A stretch of 64,000 bases of DNA, taken from contig NC_079906.1 in NCBI RefSeq assembly GCF_024868665.1, forward strand, positions 11,560,507 through 11,624,506, in the 5' to 3' direction. The DNA comes from Triplophysa rosa. Its lineage: Eukaryota > Chordata > Actinopteri > Cypriniformes > Nemacheilidae. The position numbers and the translations under genes were made by a program. Positions 24,349-35,830 of this stretch are shown in pieces. The notes below the pieces were generated by a model that saw nothing but the letters and a program-made list of their open reading frames with translations, was not told the origin of the DNA and searched no databases. Numbering within the stretch: the stretch's first letter is position 1; every line of letters starts with the position of its first letter.

Positions 24349-25105
24349 CAGGGCTCGACATAAAGCACTGCACGATTTAATATACGTGCGCTGCCGGAAT
24401 GGCGCATCAGACAACACGCAAAATACTGAATCGAGTTCTCTTTCACGTCTTCTTACTCTTAATCTGACATATCGACACAAAATTATGTCAAAATGCCAAT
24501 ATTATACTAGTATACTTGTAAAAAGTAATCAATTATGTCTAACGGGAACAAAACGCATGTCGAAATAAAACGCGTGTGTTACATTATATTAGATCCGTGC
24601 TTCTCTTAAAGGGGCAGCAGCCTAATAAACGTCTCAGTTTTGTTCATCAAACAACAAAGAACGAAGACAAAAACACTCACTGCTCTTCACTGATTAAATT
24701 ATAACTTTAGTAAGGTTAAATCAATATTATATTTAATACAGTGAAGACTATAAAGTATTTACATTATTTAATTTCTGTACCTGATAATTATTAGACCATC
24801 TAAAACACCTGAAATGCACTGATGTTGTATGTTTGCTTTATTACATTTATCTGTGCTATTGCACATACTTTGATTACTTGATCTTATTTGATTAATTACT
24901 GATTAGTTGTATTCAGCAATAGTTGAATAGTTATAGGCTAATCGTTTTTATGGTATCATACGCTTATTTATTAAGATTAAAAATAACTAGATATTATTTA
25001 ACACTTTTTTGTGGTGGGGCCAGTGAAAATTTTGGCAGGGCCAGTAAAAATTGGAATCACTTGCCCGACTGGGCCAGTAGAAAAAATCCTTAGCGTTGAG
25101 CCCTG
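24349..25105 (+). mobile_element. hAT-type element with CAGGGCTC ends
   Basis: Left end CAGGGCTCGACA; right end TAGCGTTGAGCCCTG preceded by GACTGGGCCAGTAGAAAAA. These are inverted ends of a widespread hAT family. Flanks (ATAAATAG left, AATAGTAA right) do not give an exact 8-bp duplication, so the copy is older or the flank has changed. Confidence 0.7.
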
Positions 25106-25540
25106 AATAGTAAATAGTTATGCATATTATGATCAAATATATTGTGTATTTTGTATAAATTGTATATTGCGAGACTAACCCCCACCCCCACCAAAAAAAA
25201 GTATTATGGCGGGGACCCCCCATAAGACTTGATTCAATTCGAGCACTGCACAGGACTAAGATGTCGCCACATTTTCGCTTCTTTGCTGAAGGAAATAATG
25301 TATTTACGAAACACGTTCTGTAGAGCAGTTTGTCCGTTTAGGGTTACTGTAGAAACATCATGGCAAATTCCATGTAGGGGACCCGCGGTGTATGTAGATA
25401 GAAATAGCTCATTCTAAGGTAATAAAAACATAACGCTTCATTGTGTATGGTCTTTATTCACCACTGAAGACATAGTTATGCATCTTGTATTGCATTTCTG
25501 TCAATAGATCCTCAAAAAAAATGATACATTGGACCTTTAA

Positions 25541-26890
25541 CTTTGATCAATTGCAACCTCCTCTGCTTATTATGAGCCCCATTATGTGCCTTTATTTTGG
25601 GCTTATGACATGTATCCTTTATTTATCTTATTTTAGAGAGTCAGGCACACCTGAACCATTTATCAGCCATCCCCATAAGTAAACATACATATGATGATAT
25701 AATGCAAAAAGTTTAATCACTGAATTAAATGTTTACATTTGACATCCATGTCCCAAATCGTGACCGTTACAGGCAATCACCTAAAACAGATCAATCATTA
25801 TTCTATTCATGTCTGTAATGATGCGTTCGTATGTTGCGGGTGAGCCGTATCTACGACACAGAGGTCACAAGGGTCGGTCCCTTCTCTAACAGCTCTCTAC
25901 CGCAGCTGCCACATGCCATATGAAATTGTGCATATCATCCTCTCTCTCTTTCTCTGTCTCCGGACACCAGCTCTTCTATTCTAGCCGAGTCAGATTCATT
26001 TAATCAGCTCTAACAGTGTTCCATTCACTCTGTATTACCAATTCTGCCTTCAGATCTGTTATCAGCACAATGTATGTACAGAGCAGCTGTAGTGTGGGAA
26101 ACGCATCCTCAGATGCTACAAATGAATGAATTATTGGATGTGGGGTATTGGGAAGCGATAGATACAGAATTTCGAGGCCTGTAATATGTTTGCCTTCCTG
26201 GCCTTATCATTTCACACAAAAATGCATCTTATCTGCCAAGCCCGTTCACAACCAAGTGAGTGTGAAGCTGTTTCCTTTCGCCGACTTTTGCTGTCAAGAG
26301 CTTCTCATTGCCTGATCTTTGTCTGGAGAGGGTGAATTAAATGTGTTTATTATTTTATTGAATATGTGTGTTGTATATGCTTTAATTTGTGTATGTACTG
26401 TATGCATGTGTGTATGTGTTATACAGTCTATGTATAATCTCAAAGTCATAGAACACAGTGCGTTCCTTAATATGTTGCATATTGTACATTTTATTTTTTA
26501 GAGTTCATCTAAGTATCAGTTTGTTCCGTTTTTTTGGAAGAAATAAAAAAGAAAGGAGTGAAACAAGTTAGAGTACAGAGCTATAAAAGTGTATGTAAAG
26601 CTGTACGTAAGTAATTCGATTTTTAAAGAATCTGGAAAGAGATGATAAAAAATAATAGAATTTCATAAAATATAAGCACAGTCCAAGACATAAAAAAAGA
26701 AACATCCAAAAAAAAAAGCTTAAAGCACTACACTAGCAAAACTCTCCATTTGATCTCCATTGTATCTAATTTCTCTCAATGTAAAACAATGTTCTAATGT
26801 TAAAATGTTTCTGTTTCTTCTTTTTATTTTTAAATGTGTTGTAAATGTTTTAAATATCACCTAATAAAGGCAATAACAAAGGTTATAAAT
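25541..26890. other. Noncoding stretch; balanced part 25830-26320
   Basis: The balanced interval is non-repetitive and could be regulatory. The rest is AT-rich. No exon-like frame. Confidence 0.3.
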
Positions 26891-26893
26891 AAT

Positions 26894-27126
26894 CACTCTA
26901 AAACATGTCGGGTTATTTGAATCCAGCGTTGGGTTGAAAAGGTACAAACCCAACCGTTGGGTTATACATTAACCTATGCTGGCTTGTTTCAACCCAAAAT
27001 GCTGGGTTGTTTTAACCCATTGTTGGGTCAAAAATAACCATATTCTGGGTTAATTTAACCCAACGGTTGGGTTTGTCCATTTTTGACCCAACGCTGGGTT
27101 CAAATAACCAAACATTTTTTATAGTG
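26894..27126. mobile_element. MITE with internal GGGTT/AACCC palindromes
   Basis: Ends CACTCTAAAACATG and CATTTTTTATAGTG are inverted copies. Inside, AACCCAACGGTTGGGTT-like units recur about every 20-30 bp in both orientations, giving a chain of short hairpins. A partial relative lies at 48006-48086. Confidence 0.8.
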
Positions 27127-27731
27127 TTTGCATATCTACAACATAAGCAGAACCCGCTGAGCTCTGGAGGAAACGAGGAGTTTGATGTGATGTCAGCAAG
27201 TAGAGATGTTGCGTTGACCCTTGCAACGCTCATCATAAAAAAATAAGGCACAGTAAGAGTAATGGAGAGAGAGAGAGAGAGCGAGAATGACAACAAGAGT
27301 GGAAACAGGAAACATTACACAAACTGTTACCTTGATGTGAAGACAATATGGGTTGAATGCACTTTGTATTATAATCATTTTCTCTCCCAGAACATCTGCA
27401 TGCTGTTGCTTTGACATTTTCCTTTTAGTGGAGTTTAATACAGAGCTTCCCACTAAACAAAATCCCAGGCTCAAGAGTCTGGACCGTATTTTAATCAACC
27501 AGAATTAAATAACTCCACTTTAGAACAGCTCTGCCGCTGACAACTCTCATTACAAGTGGATTATTCTGTTAATTTCATCAAGTGAAATAAGAGATGAAAC
27601 AACAGCATGATTTGAAAAAGCACACAGAGAAAGCAGGAATTTTGTTTGCTGATGAACTGTTTGGATCATTTAAAACCAGTATTTTCACCTCAACTACAAT
27701 ATAAACTTGTTTGTAGGTACTCATGTTCCTA
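27127..27731. other. Noncoding stretch with a short GA tract
   Basis: GA repeat at about 27264-27284. The 94- and 101-codon minus frames through it are microsatellite and chance frames. Confidence 0.35.
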
Positions 27732-27735
27732 TTAA

Positions 27736-28007
27736 AGTAAACAGTTTATAAAGGTCTGTCATCTTTTACTCACCTTCTTGTCATTTCAAACCTGTATGAC
27801 TTTCTTTCTTCCACAAAACCCAAAAGAAAATATTGGAAACCAAAAACTGTTGGTCCCCATTGACTTCTATTGTACACAAAACCAACTCAAGTCAATGAGA
27901 CCAACAGTTTTCTCATACCAACACTCTTCAAAATAACTTATTTTTTGTAAATGATGATGAGAGTGAGTAAATGATGACAGAATTTTTGTTTGGGGTGAAC
28001 TATCCCT
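27736..28007. mobile_element. TTAA-flanked palindromic MITE, copy 6
   Basis: TTAA at 27732-27735 and 28008-28011; right end GGGGTGAACTATCCCT. The core has TGTTGGTCCCCATTGACTT and its complement CAAGTCAATGAGACCAACA, so it folds into a hairpin. Confidence 0.85.
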
Positions 28008-28319
28008 TTAATCATGTAACATTAGAAATAACATCTTGTGTTTTTTATGTATATGTGGCTGGACTTTGAATGAGTGATTTAGAAATCTGTGAAACAGCTT
28101 TCTTAAACACTTCTTCCGTCTGCCATTGGTCGCCAAAACAGATTTTACATCTTTGATGTAGCTAAATTGCTGTGTTAAGCTGGTCAGAAAACTAAGATCA
28201 AAGTAACGCAGAATTTACACTTAAAGGGTCAAATCTATAGTTGAGGCATATTAAACTGGCATAAAAAAAATATTTTGAACATCCAAAAAAAATGAAACAG
28301 AAAAAATGAATGAACAGCG

Positions 28320-29480
28320 ACGGTGACATCACATTACCCACAAATGTTGAGCGTTAGCAATGTTTGGTTATCGCAAATAAAACGGATGTACCGTCCTATT
28401 TTCTGTCAGCCTCTCCCTTTTTTCTTTTATAATGCTATGCATTGCTCCCCTGCACCCCAGATATCCTCCAAGATCTCATTCCTTTGTTGCAGTGGGGCTG
28501 AACACTATGTTAACCTAGTAATTGGCATCGGGCCTTCCCCATTATACGGCCCTCTATCGAGCCGTTCTACATGACTAGGTAAAGAAGATGGCATGAAGAT
28601 TAATGAGGGCAGGCGAATACAGAAGGGGCTACCTCTCTTTCCCTCTCCCTCTCTCGCTCTCTCTCCTCTGCACTTTTTACAATGTGGAGATATCGGAAGT
28701 CAGCACAAGCTGCCCGATTTCCCTCTGAATACCCCCCTCCCCTCCTGAACCCCACCCCCCCCCCGGTTGCATGCTTTAACCTGTGAACTCTGGACCCCTT
28801 TCTTTTCTGTTCCCGGCCGCCAGCGCGTCCCCCGGCTTTGATTGATGTCAGTCCAGCAGTCACTCTTTTCTTCTTTTTGATTTGAAGGGAAAGAAGGGAC
28901 CGCGAGTGAGGGGGGGGTACGCCGCTCACTCCAAAATAGATTTTCCAACGCAATTGGTGGCGGCTGCCAGCGCGGCGGAGTGGCAGGGGAGCCCTTTACG
29001 CCGTTTCATTTAAAAAAGCCAAAAGGTAGCTGACGTGTTCATTCAGCGTGTGTGCCACTCGCGCTTTTGATGGGGTCTGCCCTGCCGCAAGCAGCGCCGT
29101 ATCGCTCGCCTGCCTTTTATTTCACGTCTAGAGCCCGTGCGAAGAAACCATCAAGTGATCTGAAGGGGGAAAAAAGGTTCCTGATGGATTTCTAGCATTG
29201 TTTCTGCCCTTGTTTCCTGACTGTGTTCACTATTATTACTCTGAAATGTAAAGACAACTTCAGTTTTCAAAAATGCGGATGTGATGAGCACCTGCGTTAT
29301 TGACAGGCTCAGTAAATCACTGTTTGGGTTTAAGAGAGTTTTGCATCACGGGCGTGAGTGTTAAGATGTTCCGGCAATCAGATAAATTAGCCGCGGCTAT
29401 CAAAAGAGTGCAATAATGCTGAGCACCGCCATAAAAGTGAGTGGTGCTTGGGAGATGTGTTTGACAGACAGCAGTTGAAC
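28320..29480. promoter_or_regulatory. GC-richer repeat-poor block, possible conserved noncoding DNA
   Basis: Over 1 kb that is higher in GC than its surroundings, with only a short CT tract (28641-28672) and C/G homopolymers near 28755 and 28910. Contains TAATTGG, ATTAATG and CAAAAGAG motifs. The 117-codon minus frame (28600-28953) is driven by those simple sequences. No splice-flanked exon. Confidence 0.35.
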
Positions 29481-30060
29481 ATCATGATTTATTTTGGCAC
29501 CCCTCTTATATTGATCCACCTTGAGGGGTCTCAGAGTTCACACCTCTAGAGAGTCGGCCACCTCTGTTACGGTTCCCTGACACGGGCGCATCAGAAACAC
29601 GGGTTTGTGGATTGAAATAGCATGATCCCCGGTGAAACCTGAGCTCTGCGTGTCACAAGGAAACAATGTGTGATGAAATACAAAGCACACATGCTCACTA
29701 AAATGATCTGTTTACACTAATGTTCGATGTGCTACATCATCGAATCCTTGTTATTTTATTCAACAATGTGAATTATCGTATTAATTGACTTGGCACAAAA
29801 TGGCCACAAATGTAGCTAAAACAGAAAAGTTTGCATAATCAATAACAACCCACAAGACATTTACAGGATGTCTCTAAAGGTTTTTCACACTCAGAAGACT
29901 CACAAACTTCTTATATGTTTTGTTCATGTATCGACTGTTCTCAGATGTTACTTTAATAATTATTTACAATAATAGACAAACAAACAGACACATAGACAAA
30001 CATCATATATACATAAGAGTATTGAAATTACTGGCCAATTCCATTTAAATTCTCTAAGTT
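29481..30060. other. Noncoding stretch, nothing recognised
   Basis: Ordinary AT-rich sequence. Confidence 0.3.
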
Positions 30061-30310
30061 TTATAACATATTTTCCATAGTCAAGTAAATGATGTCACAT
30101 CCATAATGATCCATATTCCTCATTAATGGGCCATGAACATTAAAATACAGTAACTATTTTATGTTTAGTAGAGACATCGCTTCTCCATTTGTTGGGTATT
30201 ATTGCTTCTGGTTTGCACAATTATTTCTAGAAAATCTTAGAAAGTATGTTGTCTCTCACAAACGTGCGTCCTTTTTTGTCACATCCATAATGCGTTAATT
30301 TTTCTCTCTT
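30060..30310 (-). repeat. Dispersed repeat with GTTATGGATGTGAC boxes, copy 2
   Basis: Reverse-orientation relative of 5940-6260: GTCACATCCATAATG appears near 30095 and 30288, with CTCCATTTGTTGGG and CTTCTGGTTTGCAC blocks and GTGCGTCCTTTTTTGTCAC between and beside them. Confidence 0.6.
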
Positions 30311-31050
30311 TTAAAATAGAAAACTCATGCATAGACTGATATGATTATTATGTCTGGGCTCTATCAATGGGGGTTTAATAAAAGATAAACAGATTGTATT
30401 GGTAATATATTGTGAGATTTTATTTTTCAAGTTTTGACTGAAAAAAGAATTGCTCTAAATTGTATAGCTCAGATTATATAGTCTTGGCTAAATTTGGTAA
30501 GTGAATTAAAGTTAGAATCTCTCACTTCTTAGAGAAGACTTTGGCATTCAACAAATCTGAGCAAAGTTTAAGATACTGTCAAGATGTCTTCCTAAACTCT
30601 GTAAGAGATGTGTGATGGGTCTCTTGAGGTCTTTTTAAGGAGAAAAAAAATAGGTGACAAATAAAAATCTCCATTGTGTCTTCACTTAACCTCCTTGCTG
30701 TCTAGAAGATAAACTTAAACAAACAGATTAAACCTTTATTTTCTGTGGGTAGTAGCAATCTACATCACAGCATATTTATTGATTATCATTACAGATTAAA
30801 AACAATTATCCTTAATTCTCCACTCGCATCTCAAGTTTTCGTGTAATTGAACACAAGGACCCCATTTTCCTGTTTTAATCATAAATGAAAACTATGACAC
30901 AGAAGGGCAACCAATCATATGCCCACATATTGCCTCATCCCTTTTAACAAATATGTTTCATAGCCCTATTAAAAGGGGTCTTCATCTGTCCTGTCAAAAG
31001 GCAGTCCAGCCGGGTTTTTTAGTTTAATTACAGTACTCAATTAAAAAAAA
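30311..31050. other. AT-rich noncoding stretch
   Basis: Nothing recognised. Confidence 0.3.
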
Positions 31051-31115
31051 TGTGTGAGCGAGCGAGGGGAAGCGTAAGAGAGAGAGAACAAGAGTGAGTG
31101 AGAGAGGGAGAGAGA
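31051..31115. repeat. Imperfect GA-rich simple sequence
   Basis: GAGCGAGCGAGG followed by GA and GTGA repeats. Confidence 0.75.
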
Positions 31116-31859
31116 CCCTCTTCGGTGGGTGCATTCTGATTCTCCTCTCCTTGGGTTTGAGTGGAGATGACATTTACAAGGCTCGCCTTTCAGGCAGACA
31201 ATGGCGTGATTGATGAGGTGCAGACGCTATGAAGGAGGGCGATTGCCATGTGGAAGCAGTGCTTAGTGCACTTTGATTTATTTATCATCTGTTTCTAAAA
31301 CAAGGCTGCCTGCCTCAGCCTAGCCCCCTAAACCGCTAGGTGGGGACTGAAGAGGTGTAAGACAGCCTTGGTGCATGAAGTGTGTGTTGATTCTCAGTGT
31401 GAAGAGGGGTTTGGGTATTTGTGTTTTGGCTTTCAGTTTGTCAGTGGAAGGATTAGTATCAGTCGGCAAAATGTCTAGCAGAATTGAACGATAACTTAAT
31501 AAACGTTTTTTTTATTTACTGAGGTAGTTCATTTGCAATATGTTTGACATATCCTGCAGTGAGACATGGTCCATCTGAAAAATATTGTATTTGCTATTTT
31601 TATGCAGATTTTATTAGTATACATTGAATAATTGTATTTTTTAAATAATAAATTAGTGAAAACAAAAGTTGGTTACATAACCTAATAAATTAACTTTCCC
31701 ATACATTTACATAAATTTCAACCTAAATTTTTAAATATATGCATCCATGACTTGCTGATATGTTTTTAATTATAACACAACATTTTCTCCCAATACTAAC
31801 AAAGAAAATGGCACATTGAAAATAAAAAATCGTACTTGAAAACCTCCTGAAATCTGATC

Positions 31860-32340
31860 TCTTTTAATAAAGGCACAACATTACTGAGAGCTCTGTCCCT
31901 CCCGCGCTGCTTCCGAGATAAAACGGTTTCCGAGGTCTAAAAATGAATTATGATAATCCAGTAAAAACGGCAGGGTTTGTCAGCACCATCATTGTGCTTT
32001 CTCAGGCCAGACAGAGACTCGTAAAAACAGGGGGTATTTGGAAAATGAATGGAAGCGTGTTAGCAGAAGTGCATCGCAGGAAAATAATGTGCCGTTTCCT
32101 TGATGGACAGCGCGTTTCAAGCAGGGTTTATGTACACACTACAGCCAATGAGGCTTAAAAAATCAGCAGGGGGATGTGATGGATCTGTTATTGTCTTCCA
32201 GACCCCATATCTACGTGTAGTGGTCAGGGATGTGCTTTTAAACTACTGCAATGTGTTTTTAAACATGTCACCCGTGTGCATTGTGGGTATTGCACAGAAA
32301 ATTCATATTTTCTTGATGTGCAGACAGACTTTGTCGGAGA
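31860..32340. promoter_or_regulatory. Possible conserved noncoding element
   Basis: Balanced and non-repetitive, including AATGAATTATGATAATCC. Overlapping 71- and 99-codon plus frames have no domains. Confidence 0.35.
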
Positions 32341-32451
32341 AATGTGATCATGTCATGGGATATTACAAGAATGTTTTACCTGTCACTGATTTGTGTTGAA
32401 CCTATTTCTTAACTTAAACAGTAAAATATAAATGTTGTTACATCTCGGTTT

Positions 32452-32880
32452 ACTCAACTCACTCAACTCAACTTTATTTATATAGCGCTTTTACAATTTT
32501 CATTGTTACAAAGCAGCTGTACATGAGACACATTGACTACAAGCAAAACAATCAAAGTTGTACCTGCAAAAACAAGAAAAGGTTGAAAACACAGAAGACA
32601 GACACACCCACACACAAAACACTCCACACACACAACACGCACCAACACACACAGACACAGAGACACACACACACACACACACACACACGTACGTACACAG
32701 ACAAGTACGCACACACACACACGCTCAGTGAGAGCACACATTTAGGATAAAGGAGAGAGAAGCACAGGTCAAATATAGCAGATAATAAATTCCTATATGC
32801 AATATTAATTAAGTAAAACTTTAAGATTCTAAAGCAGCCCCCCCGGTCAGGCAGATAGTGCAAAAACAGTATGGTTTAGA
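32452..32880 (+). repeat. Dispersed fish repeat (TTTATTTATATAGCGC type)
   Basis: CTCAACTTTATTTATATAGC and TTACAAAGCAGCTGTACATG are characteristic of an abundant fish interspersed repeat. A CA-rich stretch (32584-32736) follows, then CTAAAGCAGCCCCCC. Boundaries are approximate and the class is not resolved. Confidence 0.55.
32584..32736. repeat. CA-rich microsatellite region
   Basis: CA repeats, purest at 32660-32690, interrupted by GTACGTAC. Produces Cys-Val-rich frames on the minus strand. Confidence 0.85.
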
Positions 32881-33070
32881 GTAATATACTAGTGTGAAGG
32901 CATAATTTACAGCAAAATACTAAATAACCAACATTTTAAAGGTGTGTTTTGTTTATGTGTAGTTTTAAAATGTGTACTAGATGCTAAATCTATGACATAA
33001 CAAAAAACTATCTGCTAATATAACTAGAAAGGAACAATTTTCTCTTTTTAGGTATACAGTAGAACAACGC

Positions 33071-33560
33071 TTGCTTGCTTTGATTTTCTTTGTACACTGT
33101 AAACAAGACTTTAGCACTCATGATAACCATTTTAATTACATCCTGAAATATCCTAGCTCGCGTATCCTTTTTTTTCAATTAAACGGCGCTTGTAGCAATT
33201 TACTTTTTTTGGACGTTGACCACATTTTTGAGGTGTTCGGAGGCAACGAGAAGATTCAAATCATATACAATCTGTCGCACGAAATTAGCTTGCCTTTTCA
33301 AATTTCCAAGGATGACACGCTACAGTTCATTACTTGTTTGCGGCGACCACGGTATTACCTCATCTCAATTAAAAATGACTTACTGATGTTCTTTATAAAC
33401 CACACAGCCATGAAGTACAGATCATTAAATAGAAACTAATTCTCACTGTACAACACCGAACAACCTGGGAGACTTGCATGACAGCTAATTAAAATGTGTA
33501 AGACTTTAATAAACAGCTAAACAAATAATGCATTGCCTGCATTTTAAAGAAAAAAAGGAA
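33071..33560. promoter_or_regulatory. Possible conserved noncoding element with a 122-codon open frame
   Basis: The plus frame 33071-33439 is open for 122 codons, but it has no domain, no hydrophobic or catalytic pattern I recognise and no flanking splice pair that fits. The sequence is non-repetitive and continues past the stop with TGACAGCTAATTAAAATG, which combines TALE-type (TGACAG) and homeodomain (TAATTA) cores. I favour a regulatory element over a gene. Confidence 0.4.
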
Positions 33561-34860
33561 CTTTTAATTGCATGGAGAAATATCAGTCGGCGGAATCAAA
33601 CCATACGTCAACTGTCAGGCCTGCAACGATGAATCAAGACACGTAATATGTTGCTGATCACTAAAGTGTGCAAATAGCAGTTAACCACAGACACCCAGAT
33701 GGCGACATAAAGGACCAGACTCAGATTCAGACTCATTTAAATGGGTAAATAAAATAATCCCAGTTACATATTTGAATGAAAGAGGGGGTGGGATTTTTTA
33801 TCCGCGACGTTAAGAACAATGGGTGGTCGACTTTCATCAAAAAGACAAGCCTGGTAATGAATCCATATTCGCCTTAATGAGGGTACACATAAAAAGTCTT
33901 GTCAGAGTTAATGAAAAACTACTCTCGACACGCTCCTGTATGACAGCAATGGAAGATAGCGGCCTTTGAATGGTCATCATCATCCATTTCAACAAGCCTA
34001 TTTTTACCACTGCTCAGGACACTTGATCTTTTGTTGCTCGTCATTGCATTAGTTAAATGGAATCGCTCACGCGGAGAACGTGTGCGGGTTTAGCTCTTAT
34101 CTGGCCGCTTTTCAAAAAGGCGGAGAGTCGGAGAAAAGAAAAGCGCCTTGATTGGAACATATTGAGAAGAGAAGGTGCATTGAGACCCAGTGGAGCATAA
34201 GGGCCCCTCGCAGATACCTGCAAATGTCTAATCAGAGCGCTCTGATGAACCTTGCCTCTGACAGGCCTCTTCCCTGCCCTCTTCATGTTCCACGACACAC
34301 TTCATGGGGAAATTATGCCGGCGAGGTCTAACTCCATGAGCAACGGAGCTTGACTGAGACCGTGCGATTGTAATGGAGCAGGACAATTGATAGGGCTTTT
34401 CCTGGGCACCGTTGACGGCCAAAAGCGGGCGTCTGCCCGAATTTCTGACCGGTTACTCGTTTGTGCTTGGTGGTGAAAAAATTCTGGTTAGTGTGGTGTA
34501 AGGGGGCCCGCGAAGGGATGTTTGATTAACCCAGTCGGAAGGTGATGGCCACGGTAGAGAGGGAGACACGCGGCAATTTGTTAGCTAAGCGTTGTCTGCG
34601 TGCTTGCTCCTCCCCGGCTGAGGTCTGAGGGGAGAGGAGGATCAGTGTGGGGTGTGGTGGGAGACAGATGCCTAACGACTCCCTCGGGGCCTGGTTTCTG
34701 GACCCTTATCTCATCCCGGTTTGTGGGGGTTGCCATAGAAACGGCCCCTTGAATGTAAACCGCTATCAGCTGAATTTAAGGGACTTTAGACATATTTACA
34801 CTGTAAAGGTGACACATGAAGTGGAATTTAGGTGTTTTTACAAAGGGGAGTTTAATTAAC
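33561..34860. promoter_or_regulatory. Repeat-poor balanced block, possible conserved noncoding DNA
   Basis: About 1.3 kb without recognised repeats, of higher GC than the flanks. Frames at 34053-34422 and 34647-34859 are not domain-like. Confidence 0.35.
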
Positions 34861-35227
34861 AAAGAGGTGGTATTAGTTTTTTTATTTTATTTTAGGGGTT
34901 GAGGTGGGTCAGAGCATGAACTTGTATACAGTGCAGAGCAGACTTGACTGTGTAAATACAACTTTGGTCATTGAATCTACTTTATTATATGTTTCTAAAT
35001 GCTAAACACTACTTTTACTTAATAGCCTGATCTCATGGGAACTCACAATTCATCACCTTGGAATAATTAGGTTCTATCTGACATTTTTGTCAAAATCAAG
35101 TTATTCACATATTCTTATTTCTTATTCTTACTTACGTTATGTGATGCTTTTTCTTCATGTTGTGTATGTTTTGGGACTTTTTTTAGAAAACTAAAAGGTT
35201 TCAAATGAAAAGCAAGCTCAATATCTC

Positions 35228-35830
35228 AAAACTGCAGATGTGTAAAGTATTTTTACTCTCAAGTACATTTTCAAATATACAGTACACTCAACCATTTTTG
35301 GTTCCACAAAGAACCATTCAGTCAAAGGTATAAAGAACCATGTCTTTCTTAACTTTTCATAATCTGAAGAACCGTTTGTCACCACAAAGAACCTTTTGTG
35401 TAACAGAAAGGTTCTTTGGATGTTAAAGGTTCTTTATGGAACCATTTAGACAAAAAAAGGTTTTCTATGGCACCCTGAAGCACCTTTATTTTTAAGAGTG
35501 GACCTGCTGTACTTTATCAGATTGTTTTTATTTTGGAAAATATCATTTTTTCCTCCACTACATTTGATAAATACATTTGTATCCTTTCTAAAACTATTTA
35601 CTTCTACTCAAGTAAAATTAAGTAAAAATACTTGAGTAAAAGTAATTAAGTACTAATTTATTTTTTACAAAAGTTTTAAAGGAAAAAATCTTTATGTAAT
35701 TATCAAATGTAGTGGAGTATGAAGCATTTATGTAAAAGGAAGGAAGTCACATTTTTCCAAAGTAAAAACATATATTTGAAAATATACTTGAGAGTAAAAA
35801 TACTCAAATACTTCATATCTCTGCAAAACT
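35228..35830. mobile_element. Inverted-repeat element, interrupted
   Basis: AAAACTGCAGATGTGTAAAG at the left pairs with ATACTTCATATCTCTGCAAA-type sequence at the right. TTTTTACTCTCAAGTA and TACTTGAGAGTAAAAA are perfect inverted copies within the ends. The interior has TACTCAAGTAAAA-type motifs. A second repeat lies between 35282 and 35500. Confidence 0.7.
35282..35500 (+). mobile_element. AAAGAACC/GGTTCTTT repeat inside the previous element
   Basis: Contains GGTTCCACAAAGAACCATTC, GGTTCTTTATGGAACCATTT and ends TTTATTTTTAAGAGTG. The same family occurs at 63546-63778. It sits just inside the left arm of its host element and separates that arm from the interior. Confidence 0.65.

Larger units (their letters stand above)
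22610..25248 (+). mobile_element. hAT-like element, 2639 bp, inserted in the host repeat
   Basis: Terminal inverted repeats CAGTGCTCGAATTGAA and TTCAATTCGAGCACTG match perfectly over 16 bp and lie inside an exact 8-bp duplication. The CAGTG start and 8-bp duplication are hAT hallmarks. No transposase frame is visible; the longest internal frames are under 80 codons. It carries two further insertions, at 22891-23525 and 24349-25105. Confidence 0.9.
22489..25536 (+). mobile_element. TTAA-type element, split by a 2.6-kb insertion
   Basis: The left piece begins AGGTCCAGTGTTTGAAATTT at 22489. The right piece (from 25249) ends CATTGGACCT followed by TTAA at 25537-25540. The intact copy at 55575-55959, in opposite orientation, reads straight through the break. 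The core without the insert is about 400 bp, close to that copy's 385 bp. The left TTAA has changed to ATAA. Confidence 0.85.

Noticed and set aside
26894..27126. GGGTT/AACCC runs, considered as interstitial telomere repeats
   Set aside because: Motifs alternate in orientation, are not TTAGGG arrays and sit inside inverted MITE ends.
32478..32863. Cys-Val-rich minus-strand frames, considered as a metallothionein-like or secreted protein
   Set aside because: They translate the CA-rich microsatellite within a dispersed repeat.
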